DNA of 13,516 nucleotides, taken from assembly GCA_045628105.1 (NCBI GenBank), contig JAZQOX010000047.1, positions 1-13,516 on the forward strand, read 5' to 3'. The notes below the pieces were generated by a model, which saw nothing but the letters and a program-made list of their open reading frames with translations, was not told the origin of the DNA and made no database searches. Source of the stretch: UMGS1781 sp045628105 (lineage in GTDB: Bacteria > Bacillota > Clostridia > TANB77 > CAG-508). Below are positions 6,672 to 13,516 of this stretch, piece by piece. Position 1 is the stretch's first letter. Each line of letters starts with the position of its first letter. The position numbers and the translations under genes are program-made.

Positions 6672-7574
6672 TTGAAAAAGATAATTGAAAAAAGCCTAGA
6701 TGAAGAAAAAAATAAAAGGAAATTAAGCGACGAAGTAATAAAGAAAATAACATATAGGGTTATTTCAAATGCAGCTATATGTATTTCTTTTGTTATCGTA
6801 TTTTTTTCTTTTATAATTGCTGAGCAATTTTTGGACAAATTTTATACAATAAATATTTTAAAGGCATGTTCTATAATTTTTCTAATATATGCCATTACTC
6901 TTATGGAGATTGCATATAAAAAAGATAGTGAAAAATGTGCATTAAGTGGTATAGAGATTTTAATGCTTTCAGTGGCTACTTTATTCTTTCCATATGTATT
7001 ATATCAGGGATCAAGGATTATCTTATACATATTAATAACTATTACAACTTTATACTATATTGCAAAAATTATTAGAATAAGCAATTTTGAAAAAAAACAA
7101 TATATTTTAGGTGTAAGTGATATTCCTGAAATAATAAAGAAAGAAAGCCATGATGAAATGGCAAAAAAAGAAATTGAAAAAAATGAAAAACAAAGAGAAT
7201 TACTAAAAAAACAGAAAAAAGAGGAAGAACTTAAAAAGATTGCAGAAACGGAAAACGAAATAAAACAGGAAGCGGAGAAAACAAACAAGAAAAAAACAGT
7301 TAAAAATGATAACGAAACTGAAAAGAAAAAATCTACTAAATCAAAAACAGGAACAACAAAGAAAACAGCAAAAGATATTGAAAAAGAACCAATTCAAAAG
7401 AAAAAAACTACTAGAAAGAAAAAGGAAACTTCTGAAGTAGAAGTAAAAGAAACGAAGACAAGTAAAAAAGCAGAAGATACTATAAAAAAAGTAGACAGTA
7501 CTACACATGAACAAGTTACTACAGAAGTTAAAAGAAAAAGAGGCCGTCCAAGAAAGAATAAGGTGAGTGAATAA
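6672..7574 (+). CDS. Uncharacterised four-TM membrane protein with a Lys/Glu-rich AT-hook tail
   Basis: No characterised family is recognised. The 300-residue protein has a short charged N terminus, four hydrophobic segments (about 30-51, 58-80, 93-112, 115-135), then a long tail (about 138-300) almost entirely Lys, Glu, Thr and Asn. The Lys/Glu-rich part at 160-205 looks coiled-coil-like. The last residues contain KRKRGRPRKN (287-296), a classical AT-hook minor-groove-binding motif with a GRP core. This suggests a membrane-anchored protein whose cytoplasmic tail touches AT-rich DNA or RNA; that is inference. The start is TTG 6672: no ATG in frame gives the N terminus, and the ATG at 6660 is followed by AAT then TAA. 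GAGGGG (6653-6658) is 13 bases from the TTG, which is long, and AAGG is very close. The stop overlaps the yicC start by one base (TAATG), indicating coupling. Confidence 0.75.
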   Translation: MKKIIEKSLDEEKNKRKLSDEVIKKITYRVISNAAICISFVIVFFSFIIAEQFLDKFYTINILKACSIIFLIYAITLMEIAYKKDSEKCALSGIEILMLSVATLFFPYVLYQGSRIILYILITITTLYYIAKIIRISNFEKKQYILGVSDIPEIIKKESHDEMAKKEIEKNEKQRELLKKQKKEEELKKIAETENEIKQEAEKTNKKKTVKNDNETEKKKSTKSKTGTTKKTAKDIEKEPIQKKKTTRKKKETSEVEVKETKTSKKAEDTIKKVDSTTHEQVTTEVKRKRGRPRKNKVSE

Positions 7575-8452
7575 TGTTAAGAAGCATGACAGGATATGGA
7601 AGAGGTAAATACATAAACGATGCAAGAGAATATAATGTTGAAATTAAATCTGTTAATAATAGATACAGCGACATTTCAATCAAAGTACCAAGAAGTTTAA
7701 GCTTTTTAGAGGATTATATTAAGAAAAATATTTCAAATTCAATTGCTCGTGGCAAAGTCGAGGTTTTTGTTAATTTTTCTAATAATAGTGATAAAGGTAG
7801 AAATATACAAATAAATCGAGAACTTGCTACAAAATACATTGAAGAAATGAAAAAAATAGCAAGTGAAACAAACATAAATGCCAATATTGAAGTTATAGAT
7901 ATAATGAAAATGCCGGAAGTTTTAAATATGAGCATTGATGAAAATGATGAAGAAATAATTAAGGAAGAACTTACAAAGGCTTTAAATGAGGCAATCAGCT
8001 CATTTATTACAATGAGAGAAATTGAGGGAGAAAAAATTTCCATAGATTTAAAAGCAAGAATTGAAACAATAAAAGAAAAAATTAATCAAATAAATTCAAT
8101 TTCTTCTGGACTTGTTAAAGAATATATAGTAAAATTAGAAAAGCGAGTTAATGAACTTTTAAAACCAGATGTGGTTGATGAAGCAAGATTAGCTCAGGAA
8201 ATAGTAATATATTCTGACAAATGCTCAGTTGAAGAAGAAATAACAAGACTAAGAAGTCATATTGATCAGTTTTTAAATTTAATCAGCAGTAATAGTGCTA
8301 ATGGAAAGAAAATAGATTTCTTAATTCAAGAAATGAATAGAGAAACAAATACAATAGGTTCAAAAGCAAATAATCTTGAAATTACCAATTATGTTGTAGA
8401 TATTAAAACTGAACTTGAAAATATACGTGAGCAAATTCAAAATATAGAATAG
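7574..8452 (+). CDS. yicC: YicC/YloC family endoribonuclease
   Basis: Member of the YicC/YloC family, shown in enterobacteria and Bacillus to be an RNA-cleaving enzyme involved in RNA turnover. At 292 residues it has full family length. The N-terminal signature MLRSMTGYGRG (1-11), then VEIKSVNNRY and RGKVEVFV, mark the YicC-like N-terminal domain. The C-terminal DUF1732 region has EARLAQEIVIYSDKCSVEEE, EITRLRSHIDQF, KKIDFLIQEMNRETNTIGSK and a final amphipathic helix. Its ATG overlaps the previous stop by one base. Ten bases separate it from remA, which has GGGAGGA in the gap. The yicC-remA-gmk/rpoZ neighbourhood is conserved in Firmicutes (yloC-remA-gmk-rpoZ in Bacillus), supporting the call. 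Confidence 0.95.
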   Translation: MLRSMTGYGRGKYINDAREYNVEIKSVNNRYSDISIKVPRSLSFLEDYIKKNISNSIARGKVEVFVNFSNNSDKGRNIQINRELATKYIEEMKKIASETNINANIEVIDIMKMPEVLNMSIDENDEEIIKEELTKALNEAISSFITMREIEGEKISIDLKARIETIKEKINQINSISSGLVKEYIVKLEKRVNELLKPDVVDEARLAQEIVIYSDKCSVEEEITRLRSHIDQFLNLISSNSANGKKIDFLIQEMNRETNTIGSKANNLEITNYVVDIKTELENIREQIQNIE

Positions 8453-8462
8453 GGAGGACAAG

Positions 8463-8726
8463 ATGAAGCTCGTAAATATTGGATTTGGAAATGTTGTTTC
8501 CGCTAATAAAATTGTTTCAATTGTTAGCCCAGAAGCAGCACCAATAAAAAGAATTGTGCAGGAAGCTAAAGATTCAAAAACGGCAATAGATGCAACATGT
8601 GGAAGAAGAACAAGAGCGGTTTTGATCATGGATTCTGGACATATTATTTTGTCGGCTATACAGCCTGAAACTATAGCAGCACGATTAGATAAAGATATTG
8701 CAAAAGAAGATGAATTTGAAGAATAA
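8463..8726 (+). CDS. remA: RemA-type DNA-binding regulator (DUF370)
   Basis: RemA is a small ring-forming DNA-binding protein that activates matrix and osmoprotection genes in Bacillus subtilis; the regulon in this organism is unknown. At 87 residues it matches the family. The conserved course LVNIGFGNVVSANKIVSIV, then SPEAAPIKRIVQEAK, the basic segment ATCGRRTRAVLIMDSGH (arginines 48, 49 and 51 in the DNA-contacting region) and LSAIQPETIAAR are all present, followed by an acidic tail. GGGAGGAC lies just upstream of the ATG. It sits between yicC and rpoZ, 10 and 21 bases away (measured to the rpoZ ATG), as in the conserved Firmicute cluster. Confidence 0.95.
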   Translation: MKLVNIGFGNVVSANKIVSIVSPEAAPIKRIVQEAKDSKTAIDATCGRRTRAVLIMDSGHIILSAIQPETIAARLDKDIAKEDEFEE

Positions 8727-8747
8727 AAAAGAAAGGATTTGAAAAAA

Positions 8748-8939
8748 ATGATTATTAAACCAACAGTTACAGATTTATTAGAAATCGTAGATAACAGATT
8801 TGAACTAGTAATACTAGTTTCTAAAAGAGCAAGACAAATTTCAGGAGGTGAACTTCCTTTAACAACAGTTAAAGAAAAGTCAACTGTTACTTTAGCAGCA
8901 AACGAAATTGCTGAAGGTAAGGTGAAACCAGTATGTTAG
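8748..8939 (+). CDS. rpoZ: RNA polymerase omega subunit
   Basis: Omega assists assembly and stability of RNA polymerase by holding the beta-prime subunit. It has 63 residues from ATG 8748, in line with short Firmicute omegas. The conserved core is visible: PTVTDLLEIVDNRFELVILV, then the signature SKRARQISGG, and VTLAANEIAEGKV near the end. I prefer ATG 8748 because AAAGGA (8732-8737) is 10 bases upstream; a TTG at 8739 in the same frame adds three residues but lies only a base or two from that site. The last seven bases overlap the gmk start (ATG 8933), suggesting translational coupling. The order rpoZ-gmk is the reverse of Bacillus gmk-rpoZ. Confidence 0.93.
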   Translation: MIIKPTVTDLLEIVDNRFELVILVSKRARQISGGELPLTTVKEKSTVTLAANEIAEGKVKPVC

Positions 8940-9502
8940 TATTGTTATCAGGAGTATCAGGTGCAGGAAAGGATACTATAAAAAAAGAACTAATTAAAAG
9001 AATGCCTAATGTTACATCTATGCCATCTTACACAGATAGAACACCAAGAGAAGGCGAAGTAAATGGTGAAATATATAATTTCATATCTACTGAGGAATTT
9101 GAAAAAAAAATAAAAGAAAATGAATTTTATGAATATTCTGTTCACCATGAACATTACTATGGAACATCTAAAAAAATATTGGATGAAAATATTAAATCAG
9201 GTAAAATTATTGTTAAAGATATAGAAGTTAATGGAACAGAAAATCTTGTAAAATTATTTAAAGATAACATTGATATTGTAACAATATTTTTAAGAGTTCC
9301 AAAGGATGAACTTAGAAGAAGATTAGAAAATAGAACAAAAAAACCAAGTATAAAAGAGATTGAGCTTAGATTAAACAGATTTGATTATGAAGAATCAAAA
9401 ATTGGAATCTATGATTATGTTTTAAAAAATGATGATTTGGAAAAAACTGTACAAATTATTATGACGATAATAGAAAATGAAAAAAAACTAAAGAATAAAT
9501 AA
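8933..9502 (+). CDS. gmk: Guanylate kinase
   Basis: Phosphorylates GMP to GDP with ATP, the only standard route to GDP/GTP. At 189 residues it is slightly short for the family (about 200-210). The P-loop is GVSGAGKDT (7-15); Asp14 sits where Ser is usual (GKS/T). The GMP-binding part keeps S-x-T-x-R-x-P-R-x-GE (SYTDRTPREGE, 32-42), GEIYNF (45-50) and YYGT (75-78), and Asp96 in VKDIEVNG matches the Asp of the family DI/DVxxQGA segment, where QG has become NG. The lid arginines appear in LRRRLENRTKK. These are mild divergences in an otherwise complete enzyme. The start overlaps rpoZ by seven bases. The neighbourhood supports the call strongly. Confidence 0.9.
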   Translation: MLVLLSGVSGAGKDTIKKELIKRMPNVTSMPSYTDRTPREGEVNGEIYNFISTEEFEKKIKENEFYEYSVHHEHYYGTSKKILDENIKSGKIIVKDIEVNGTENLVKLFKDNIDIVTIFLRVPKDELRRRLENRTKKPSIKEIELRLNRFDYEESKIGIYDYVLKNDDLEKTVQIIMTIIENEKKLKNK

Positions 9503-9522
9503 CAAGAAAGGAAGTGCTACAT

Positions 9523-9630
9523 ATGAATAAAAAAAATAAAATTTTTGTTAGAATATTTGCAGCCGTACTTGCTGGATTAATGATACTAGGAGTCGCTTCA
9601 TCTTTATTATATATGATTTTTATAAAATAA
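9523..9630 (+). CDS. Small single-pass membrane protein, 35 residues
   Basis: A short open frame with a good ribosome binding site (AAAGGAAG, about 9 bases upstream), filling the gap between gmk and cdaA. It encodes a Lys/Asn-rich N terminus (MNKKNKIFVR) followed by one hydrophobic segment (about residues 11-33) and a final Lys: a positive-inside single transmembrane peptide. Its size and layout recall the tiny DUF4044-type membrane proteins of Firmicutes, but I cannot confirm membership from so few residues. Gaps of 20 bases to gmk and 15 to cdaA suggest it is co-expressed, perhaps as a small partner of the membrane-bound cyclase that follows; that is speculation. Confidence 0.72.
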   Translation: MNKKNKIFVRIFAAVLAGLMILGVASSLLYMIFIK

Positions 9631-9645
9631 ATAGGGGGAATACAA

Positions 9646-10521
9646 ATGCTAAAAGGATTAGGAGTACTTTCAGTAACTGAAACTGATATCGCCAAATATA
9701 TAGATGCTTTAGCTAATAGCCCTTATGAACTTGTAATGTTTATAATAGACATTATACTTGTAATTTTGCTCACAATAAAGTTTATACAAGTTTTGAAAGG
9801 AACAAGGGCTTTACAATTATTAAAAGGAATTATTTTTTTAATTGTTGCAACTATGTTGACATCTATATTAAAATTAAGAATTCTTAATTTTATCTTAACA
9901 ACTATTATGACATATGGTGTTATATTGTTAATAGTAATGTTTCAGCCTGAGCTTAGAAGAGCATTAGAACAATTAGGTTCTAATAAAATTAATAAATTTT
10001 TTGGAATAGAGCATGATATTTATGCTAAGAAAAAGGAAAATATATATAAAGTTGTAATTGCAGCAACAGAACTTGCAAAAACAAAAACTGGAGCTTTGAT
10101 TGTTTTTGAAAAAGACATTAAATTAAAAGACATAATAGATACGGGTGTTTTAATTGGTGCAGACATTTCACCACAGTTATTAGTAAATATTTTTGAACCT
10201 AAAACGCCATTACATGACGGAGCAGTTATAATAAGCGAAGGTAAAATTATGGCAGCTGCGTGTATGTTACCTCTTGCAGGGGATAAGAATATTTCAAAGA
10301 AATTAGGAACAAGACATAGATCAGCAATTGGAATATCAAAAGAGTCTGACAGTGTTGTAGTTGTTGTTTCCGAAGAAACTGGTAAGATATCAGTTGCAAG
10401 AAACGGAACATTAATTGCAGATGTCAAGGAAGAGGCTTTAAAACAAATTTTGATTAAAAATTTAATTCCTAAGGTTGAAGAAAATAAAAGAAAAGGTATT
10501 TTTAAAAAGAACGAAAAATGA
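9646..10521 (+). CDS. cdaA: Diadenylate cyclase CdaA (c-di-AMP synthase)
   Basis: Condenses two ATP into the second messenger c-di-AMP, which controls potassium and osmolyte balance and wall homeostasis. At 291 residues it has usual length. Three N-terminal membrane helices (about 28-50, 56-76, 80-99) precede FQPELRRALEQLG (99-111), which leads into the cytosolic DAC domain. Catalytic motifs are intact: DGA (191-193, in LHDGAVII) and RHR (223-225, in GTRHRSAIG). The ATG has GGGGG 8 bases upstream. The stop overlaps truA by four bases (ATGA). In most Firmicutes cdaA is followed by cdaR and glmM; neither is present here, and translation-coupled truA comes next instead. Confidence 0.96.
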   Translation: MLKGLGVLSVTETDIAKYIDALANSPYELVMFIIDIILVILLTIKFIQVLKGTRALQLLKGIIFLIVATMLTSILKLRILNFILTTIMTYGVILLIVMFQPELRRALEQLGSNKINKFFGIEHDIYAKKKENIYKVVIAATELAKTKTGALIVFEKDIKLKDIIDTGVLIGADISPQLLVNIFEPKTPLHDGAVIISEGKIMAAACMLPLAGDKNISKKLGTRHRSAIGISKESDSVVVVVSEETGKISVARNGTLIADVKEEALKQILIKNLIPKVEENKRKGIFKKNEK

Positions 10522-11252
10522 GAAATATAAAGCTTATAATAGAATATGATGGTAAAAAATTTGGTGGATGGCAAAAGCAACCCACCAAATTAAATATTCA
10601 AGGAGAAATTGAAGAGGCAATAAAGGAAATAACTGGTGAAGAAGTTGAACTTAATGCATCCGGCAGAACAGATGCAGGCGTTCATAGTTTAGGACAAGTT
10701 GCAAATTTTAAAACAAATAGTAAAATAGAAATAGATAAGTTTGCGATTGCAATAAATTCAAAATTAAAGAAAAGTATAGTAATAAAAAGTGCAGAAGAAG
10801 TTGATGAAAACTTTCATGCTAGATATAGCTGTAGAGGGAAAAAATACAGATATATAATAAATAACTCTTATCAAGGAACAGCAATATATAGAGATTTAGA
10901 GTGTCATATTCCACAAAAACTTGATATCACAAAAATGCAAGAAGCTATAAAATTTTTTGAAGGTGAACACGATTTTAAGGGATTTAAAGCAAGTGGAACA
11001 AGTGGTAAAAGTACAATTAGAAATATATATTCAGCAGATGTAAAAAAAGAAAACGAAAGAATTATTATAGAACTTACTGGAAATGGATTTATGTATAATA
11101 TGGTTAGAATTATTTCTGGAACAATTGTTGATGTAGGACTCGGGAAAATTAGGCCAGAAGATATTCCGGAAATTATTGAATCAAAAGACAGAACAAGAGC
11201 TGGTAAAACACTTCCAGCACATGGTTTGTATCTTGTTGAGGTATATTACTAA
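10518..11252 (+). CDS. truA: tRNA pseudouridine(38-40) synthase TruA
   Basis: Isomerises uridine to pseudouridine at positions 38-40 in the tRNA anticodon arm. At 244 residues it is full length. Near the N terminus are IEYDGKKFGGWQKQP (8-22) and the catalytic signature ASGRTDAGVHSLGQ (47-60) with nucleophile Asp52. Later come FHARYSCRGKKYRY, FEGEHDFKGFKASG and GNGFMYNMVRIISGTIVDVG, all typical of TruA. The ATG shares ATGA with the cdaA stop, so translation is probably coupled to cdaA. The UDPGP-family gene starts 16 bases after the stop. Confidence 0.97.
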   Translation: MRNIKLIIEYDGKKFGGWQKQPTKLNIQGEIEEAIKEITGEEVELNASGRTDAGVHSLGQVANFKTNSKIEIDKFAIAINSKLKKSIVIKSAEEVDENFHARYSCRGKKYRYIINNSYQGTAIYRDLECHIPQKLDITKMQEAIKFFEGEHDFKGFKASGTSGKSTIRNIYSADVKKENERIIIELTGNGFMYNMVRIISGTIVDVGLGKIRPEDIPEIIESKDRTRAGKTLPAHGLYLVEVYY

Positions 11253-11268
11253 AAGGAGAGAATACAAA

Positions 11269-12516
11269 ATGGATAAAATAGATGAAGCAAAAAAAATACT
11301 AGAAAAATATGATCAAACTCATATTCAGGTAAAAGATGAAAAGCTTGCAAATCAAATTTTAAACATTGATTTTGAACGACTAGAGGAATTATATGAACAC
11401 ATAAATAAAATTGATAATAACTGTAATTTAGAGGATATTCAACCAGTTAAAGCAATTAATCCTGACAAACTTGAAAAATCTACACTAAATGAATATATTA
11501 CTTTGGGTGAAAATGTTATAAAAAATGGTCAATTTGCTGTTGCAATTATGGCAGGTGGACAGGGAACAAGGCTTGGACATAAAGGACCTAAAGGAACTTT
11601 TAAACTAACCTTAAATTCAAAGGAAAAATCTTTATTTGAGGTTATAGTAGATAAATTAAAAGATGCTAACAAAAAATATAAAATAAATCTTATATGCTAT
11701 ATTATGACAAGTTCTGAAAATCATGAAGAAACAGTTAAATTTTTTAATGAGAATAATTTTTTTGGATATAATAAAGAAAATATTATATTTTTTATGCAGG
11801 GAAATTTACCTCTTTTAGATAAACAGGGGAAAATAATGCTTGATGAAAATGGAGAGATAAAACTTGCTTCAGATGGAAATGGTGGAATATTTTATTCTAT
11901 GAAAAAAAATGGCGTAATAGACCATATGAAAAAAAATAAAATAGAGTGGGTTTTTATTGGATCTGTAGATAATTTACTTGTTAAATATGTAGATACATTA
12001 CTTTTAGGATTGGCAATAAGCAAAAAAGTTAAAATTGCTACTAGAACAATTATAAAAAATAGTCCATATGAAAAAGTTGGAGTGCTATGCAAAAACAAGG
12101 GCAAAGTTAAGGTGATAGAATATACTGAAGTACCTAAAAAAATGAGAATGGCTATGGATGAAAATGGTGAAATGCTATATGGAGAATCTCATATAATGTG
12201 CAATCTATATAACATTGATGCTATCGAAAAGGCAAGTTCAAAGGAACTAAAATATCATGCAGCATTAAAAAAGGTAAAACATTTGGATGAAAACGGCAAA
12301 ATAATTGTTCCAACAGAGGAAAACTGTTACAAGTTTGAAAAGTTTATTTTTGATAGTTTTTGCTTATTTGATGAAATTGCAATTTTGAGGGGGAAAAGAG
12401 AAGAAGATTTTGCTCCAATTAAGAATGCAGAAGGAATAGATAGCCCAGAAACAGCAAAAAAAATGTATGAAGATTATATAAATAAATTAAGTATAAATAG
12501 TAAAAAATACATATAA
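11269..12516 (+). CDS. UDPGP-family (UAP1/AGX-like) UTP-sugar-1-phosphate uridylyltransferase
   Basis: Predicted to form a UDP-sugar, most likely UDP-GlcNAc, from UTP and the sugar-1-phosphate. It has 415 residues. The nucleotide-binding loop is AGGQGTRLG (95-103) followed by PKG (107-109), then MTSSENHEET (146-155), MQGNLPLLD (176-184), SDGNGGIFYS (201-210) and the metal/uridine segment GSVDNLL (231-237), all in the order of eukaryote-type UDP-N-acetylhexosamine pyrophosphorylases. The bacterial GlmU architecture (left-handed helix acetyltransferase) is absent. UDP-glucose or UDP-GalNAc cannot be excluded. Start ATG 11269 has AAGGAGAG upstream and follows the truA stop; an upstream in-frame ATG (11176) lies inside truA and would add 31 residues. 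yitT follows 12 bases after the stop. Confidence 0.87.
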   Translation: MDKIDEAKKILEKYDQTHIQVKDEKLANQILNIDFERLEELYEHINKIDNNCNLEDIQPVKAINPDKLEKSTLNEYITLGENVIKNGQFAVAIMAGGQGTRLGHKGPKGTFKLTLNSKEKSLFEVIVDKLKDANKKYKINLICYIMTSSENHEETVKFFNENNFFGYNKENIIFFMQGNLPLLDKQGKIMLDENGEIKLASDGNGGIFYSMKKNGVIDHMKKNKIEWVFIGSVDNLLVKYVDTLLLGLAISKKVKIATRTIIKNSPYEKVGVLCKNKGKVKVIEYTEVPKKMRMAMDENGEMLYGESHIMCNLYNIDAIEKASSKELKYHAALKKVKHLDENGKIIVPTEENCYKFEKFIFDSFCLFDEIAILRGKREEDFAPIKNAEGIDSPETAKKMYEDYINKLSINSKKYI

Positions 12517-12528
12517 TAAGGAGTTAAT

Positions 12529-13380
12529 ATGAAAAAAAAAGATATAAAAGGTGCATTGCTTAATATAACAAAAATAATTATTGGTACTGTAATAATGGCA
12601 ATAGGAATTGATTTTTTCTTGTTACCTAATCAACTTTCAACAGGTGGTTTTACGGGAATTGCAACAATTATTTATTATCTTTGTGGATTTCCTGTAGGAA
12701 CGTTAGTTATGTTACTAAATATTCCGTTGTTTTTAATGGCGTACTTTAGACTAGGAAAAGAGTTTCTGGTTAATGCATTATTAGGTACATTTTTCTTATC
12801 CTTATTTTTAAATATTTTTGAGCAATTTGATGCTATAACAGATGATAGATTTCTTGCATTTTTATATGGATCAATAATTGTTGGAATTGGAACTGCAATT
12901 GTTTTAAAAGCAGATTCTTCAACTGGTGGTTCAGATTTATTTGCGAGTATTGCTAAAACTTATAAGCCACAAATAAAAACAGGAACTTTTATAGTAGGTC
13001 TTGATACAATTATTGTTTTAGCAAATACACTATTTTTTAAAGAAATTGAAGTAGGACTATATTCCGCAATTGCAATATATGTTTTAGGAAAAGTATTAGA
13101 TATTTTCTTTGAAGGAATAGGATTTACAAAAATATTATTTGTAATTTCTCCAAAATGGAGTGAGATTGCAGAAAGAATAGATAAAGAGATAGACAGAGGT
13201 TCTACTGCAATAGAAGCACAGGGTACTTATTCAAATATTAACACTAAAATGCTTATGAGCGCAATGTCAAGACATGAAATAAGAAAAGCAAGATCAATTG
13301 TTAAAGAGATAGATCCATCAGCATTTATTATAATAACAAATGCAAGAGAGGTATTTGGAGAAGGATTCAAAAAAGCATGA
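12529..13380 (+). CDS. YitT family membrane protein (DUF161 plus DUF2179)
   Basis: Integral membrane protein of unknown transport or sensing function, common and often multicopy in Firmicutes. It has 283 residues. The first ~200 contain about five to six hydrophobic segments with family landmarks FFLLPNQLSTGGFTGIA, NIPLFLMAYFRLGKEF, KADSSTGGSDLFA and YVLGKVLDIFFEG. The last ~80 form the soluble DUF2179 domain (VISPKWSEIAERIDKEIDRGST, GTYSNINTKMLMSAMSRHEI, IDPSAFIIITNAREVFGEGF). AAGGAG sits 8 bases before the ATG, in the short gap after the uridylyltransferase gene. It appears to be the last gene of the long run: an AT-rich spacer with a fresh promoter follows. Which YitT paralogue this is cannot be told. 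Confidence 0.93.
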   Translation: MKKKDIKGALLNITKIIIGTVIMAIGIDFFLLPNQLSTGGFTGIATIIYYLCGFPVGTLVMLLNIPLFLMAYFRLGKEFLVNALLGTFFLSLFLNIFEQFDAITDDRFLAFLYGSIIVGIGTAIVLKADSSTGGSDLFASIAKTYKPQIKTGTFIVGLDTIIVLANTLFFKEIEVGLYSAIAIYVLGKVLDIFFEGIGFTKILFVISPKWSEIAERIDKEIDRGSTAIEAQGTYSNINTKMLMSAMSRHEIRKARSIVKEIDPSAFIIITNAREVFGEGFKKA

Positions 13381-13451
13381 TCCATATAAAAAATATATCT
13401 ATATTAATTTTGATATTTTTTATTTTAAATAATTATAAAAATAAAAAAATG

Positions 13452-13480
13452 TTGAAAAAAAATAATTAATATAATATAAT
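13452..13480 (+). promoter_or_regulatory. Near-consensus promoter for the next gene
   Basis: TTGAAA (13452-13457), 17-bp spacer, TATAAT (13475-13480). It lies in the AT-rich spacer after yitT. No convincing GC-rich terminator hairpin was seen between the yitT stop (13380) and this promoter. Confidence 0.75.
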
Positions 13481-13504
13481 TAGAAAAAAAAGGGGGGAAA
13501 ACAA

Positions 13505-13516
13505 ATGAAAAACAAT
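13505..13516 (+). CDS. Start of a gene cut by the window edge
   Basis: ATG at 13505 followed by AAA AAC AAT (MKNN) to the end of the window. A G-run (GGGGGG, 13492-13497) seven bases upstream acts as a ribosome binding site, and a strong promoter sits at 13452-13480. Only four codons are visible, so no product can be named. Confidence 0.6.

Noticed and set aside
8803..8819. Perfect inverted repeat AACTAGTA-A-TACTAGTT inside rpoZ
   Set aside because: It encodes the conserved hydrophobic strand of omega (ELVILV) with AT-rich codons, and a one-base loop is unsuitable for a hairpin; probably chance.
13381..13440. Terminator after yitT
   Set aside because: Only weak A/T-only self-complementarity (ATATA...TATAT); no GC-containing stem with a T tail.
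1..13516. Mobile element, phage, CRISPR or defence island
   Set aside because: No transposase, integrase, cas gene, direct-repeat array or toxin-antitoxin pair was found; all recognised genes are housekeeping or conserved Firmicute families.

Overview
The window is a low-GC (by eye about 30% G+C), tightly packed chromosomal segment in which every gene lies on the + strand. Gene content (dnaK-dnaJ, remA, cdaA, rpoZ-gmk, yicC, yitT), strong GGAGG-type ribosome binding sites and TATAAT-like promoters with a TG extension point to a Firmicute, most likely an AT-rich, possibly uncultured member of the Clostridia. There is no phage, IS transposase, CRISPR array, tRNA or rRNA. This is core chromosome, with one notable intergenic region.

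Layout. (1) 1-1133: 3' part of dnaK, interrupted by an in-frame TAA at 285-287. (2) 1134-1517: a 384-bp gap holding two structured elements. The first is a ~120-bp imperfect palindrome (1134-1253). The second is a ~173-nt folded element (1313-1485) that follows a TATAAT box and leads directly into dnaJ. It has a closing stem, an inner ~22-bp hairpin, a 7-bp loop-to-downstream pseudoknot and several strands that compete for the same arm, including the dnaJ Shine-Dalgarno. It looks like an undescribed cis-acting leader of dnaJ, or alternatively a MITE-like insertion. (3) 1518-2690: dnaJ, closed by a strong terminator. (4) 2813-3634: a single-gene unit for a trimeric-type purine nucleoside phosphorylase with its own promoter and terminator. 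(5) 3743-13380: a long run of twelve genes with short gaps or overlaps and no clear internal terminator. In order they are a dGTPase-like HD protein, rsmE, a membrane protein with an AT-hook tail, yicC, remA, rpoZ, gmk, a 35-residue membrane peptide, cdaA, truA, a UDPGP-family (UAP1-like) uridylyltransferase and a yitT-family membrane protein. (6) 13381-13516: an AT-rich spacer with a near-consensus promoter and the first four codons of another gene.

The genes cover protein folding (DnaK/DnaJ), purine and nucleotide handling (PNP, HD phosphohydrolase, Gmk), rRNA/tRNA modification and RNA turnover (RsmE, TruA, YicC), transcription and its regulation (RpoZ, RemA), c-di-AMP signalling (CdaA) and nucleotide-sugar supply for the envelope (UAP1-like). 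Several arrangements differ from textbook Firmicutes. prmA is missing between dnaJ and rsmE, rpoZ precedes gmk, and cdaA is followed by truA and a UAP1-like gene instead of cdaR-glmM.
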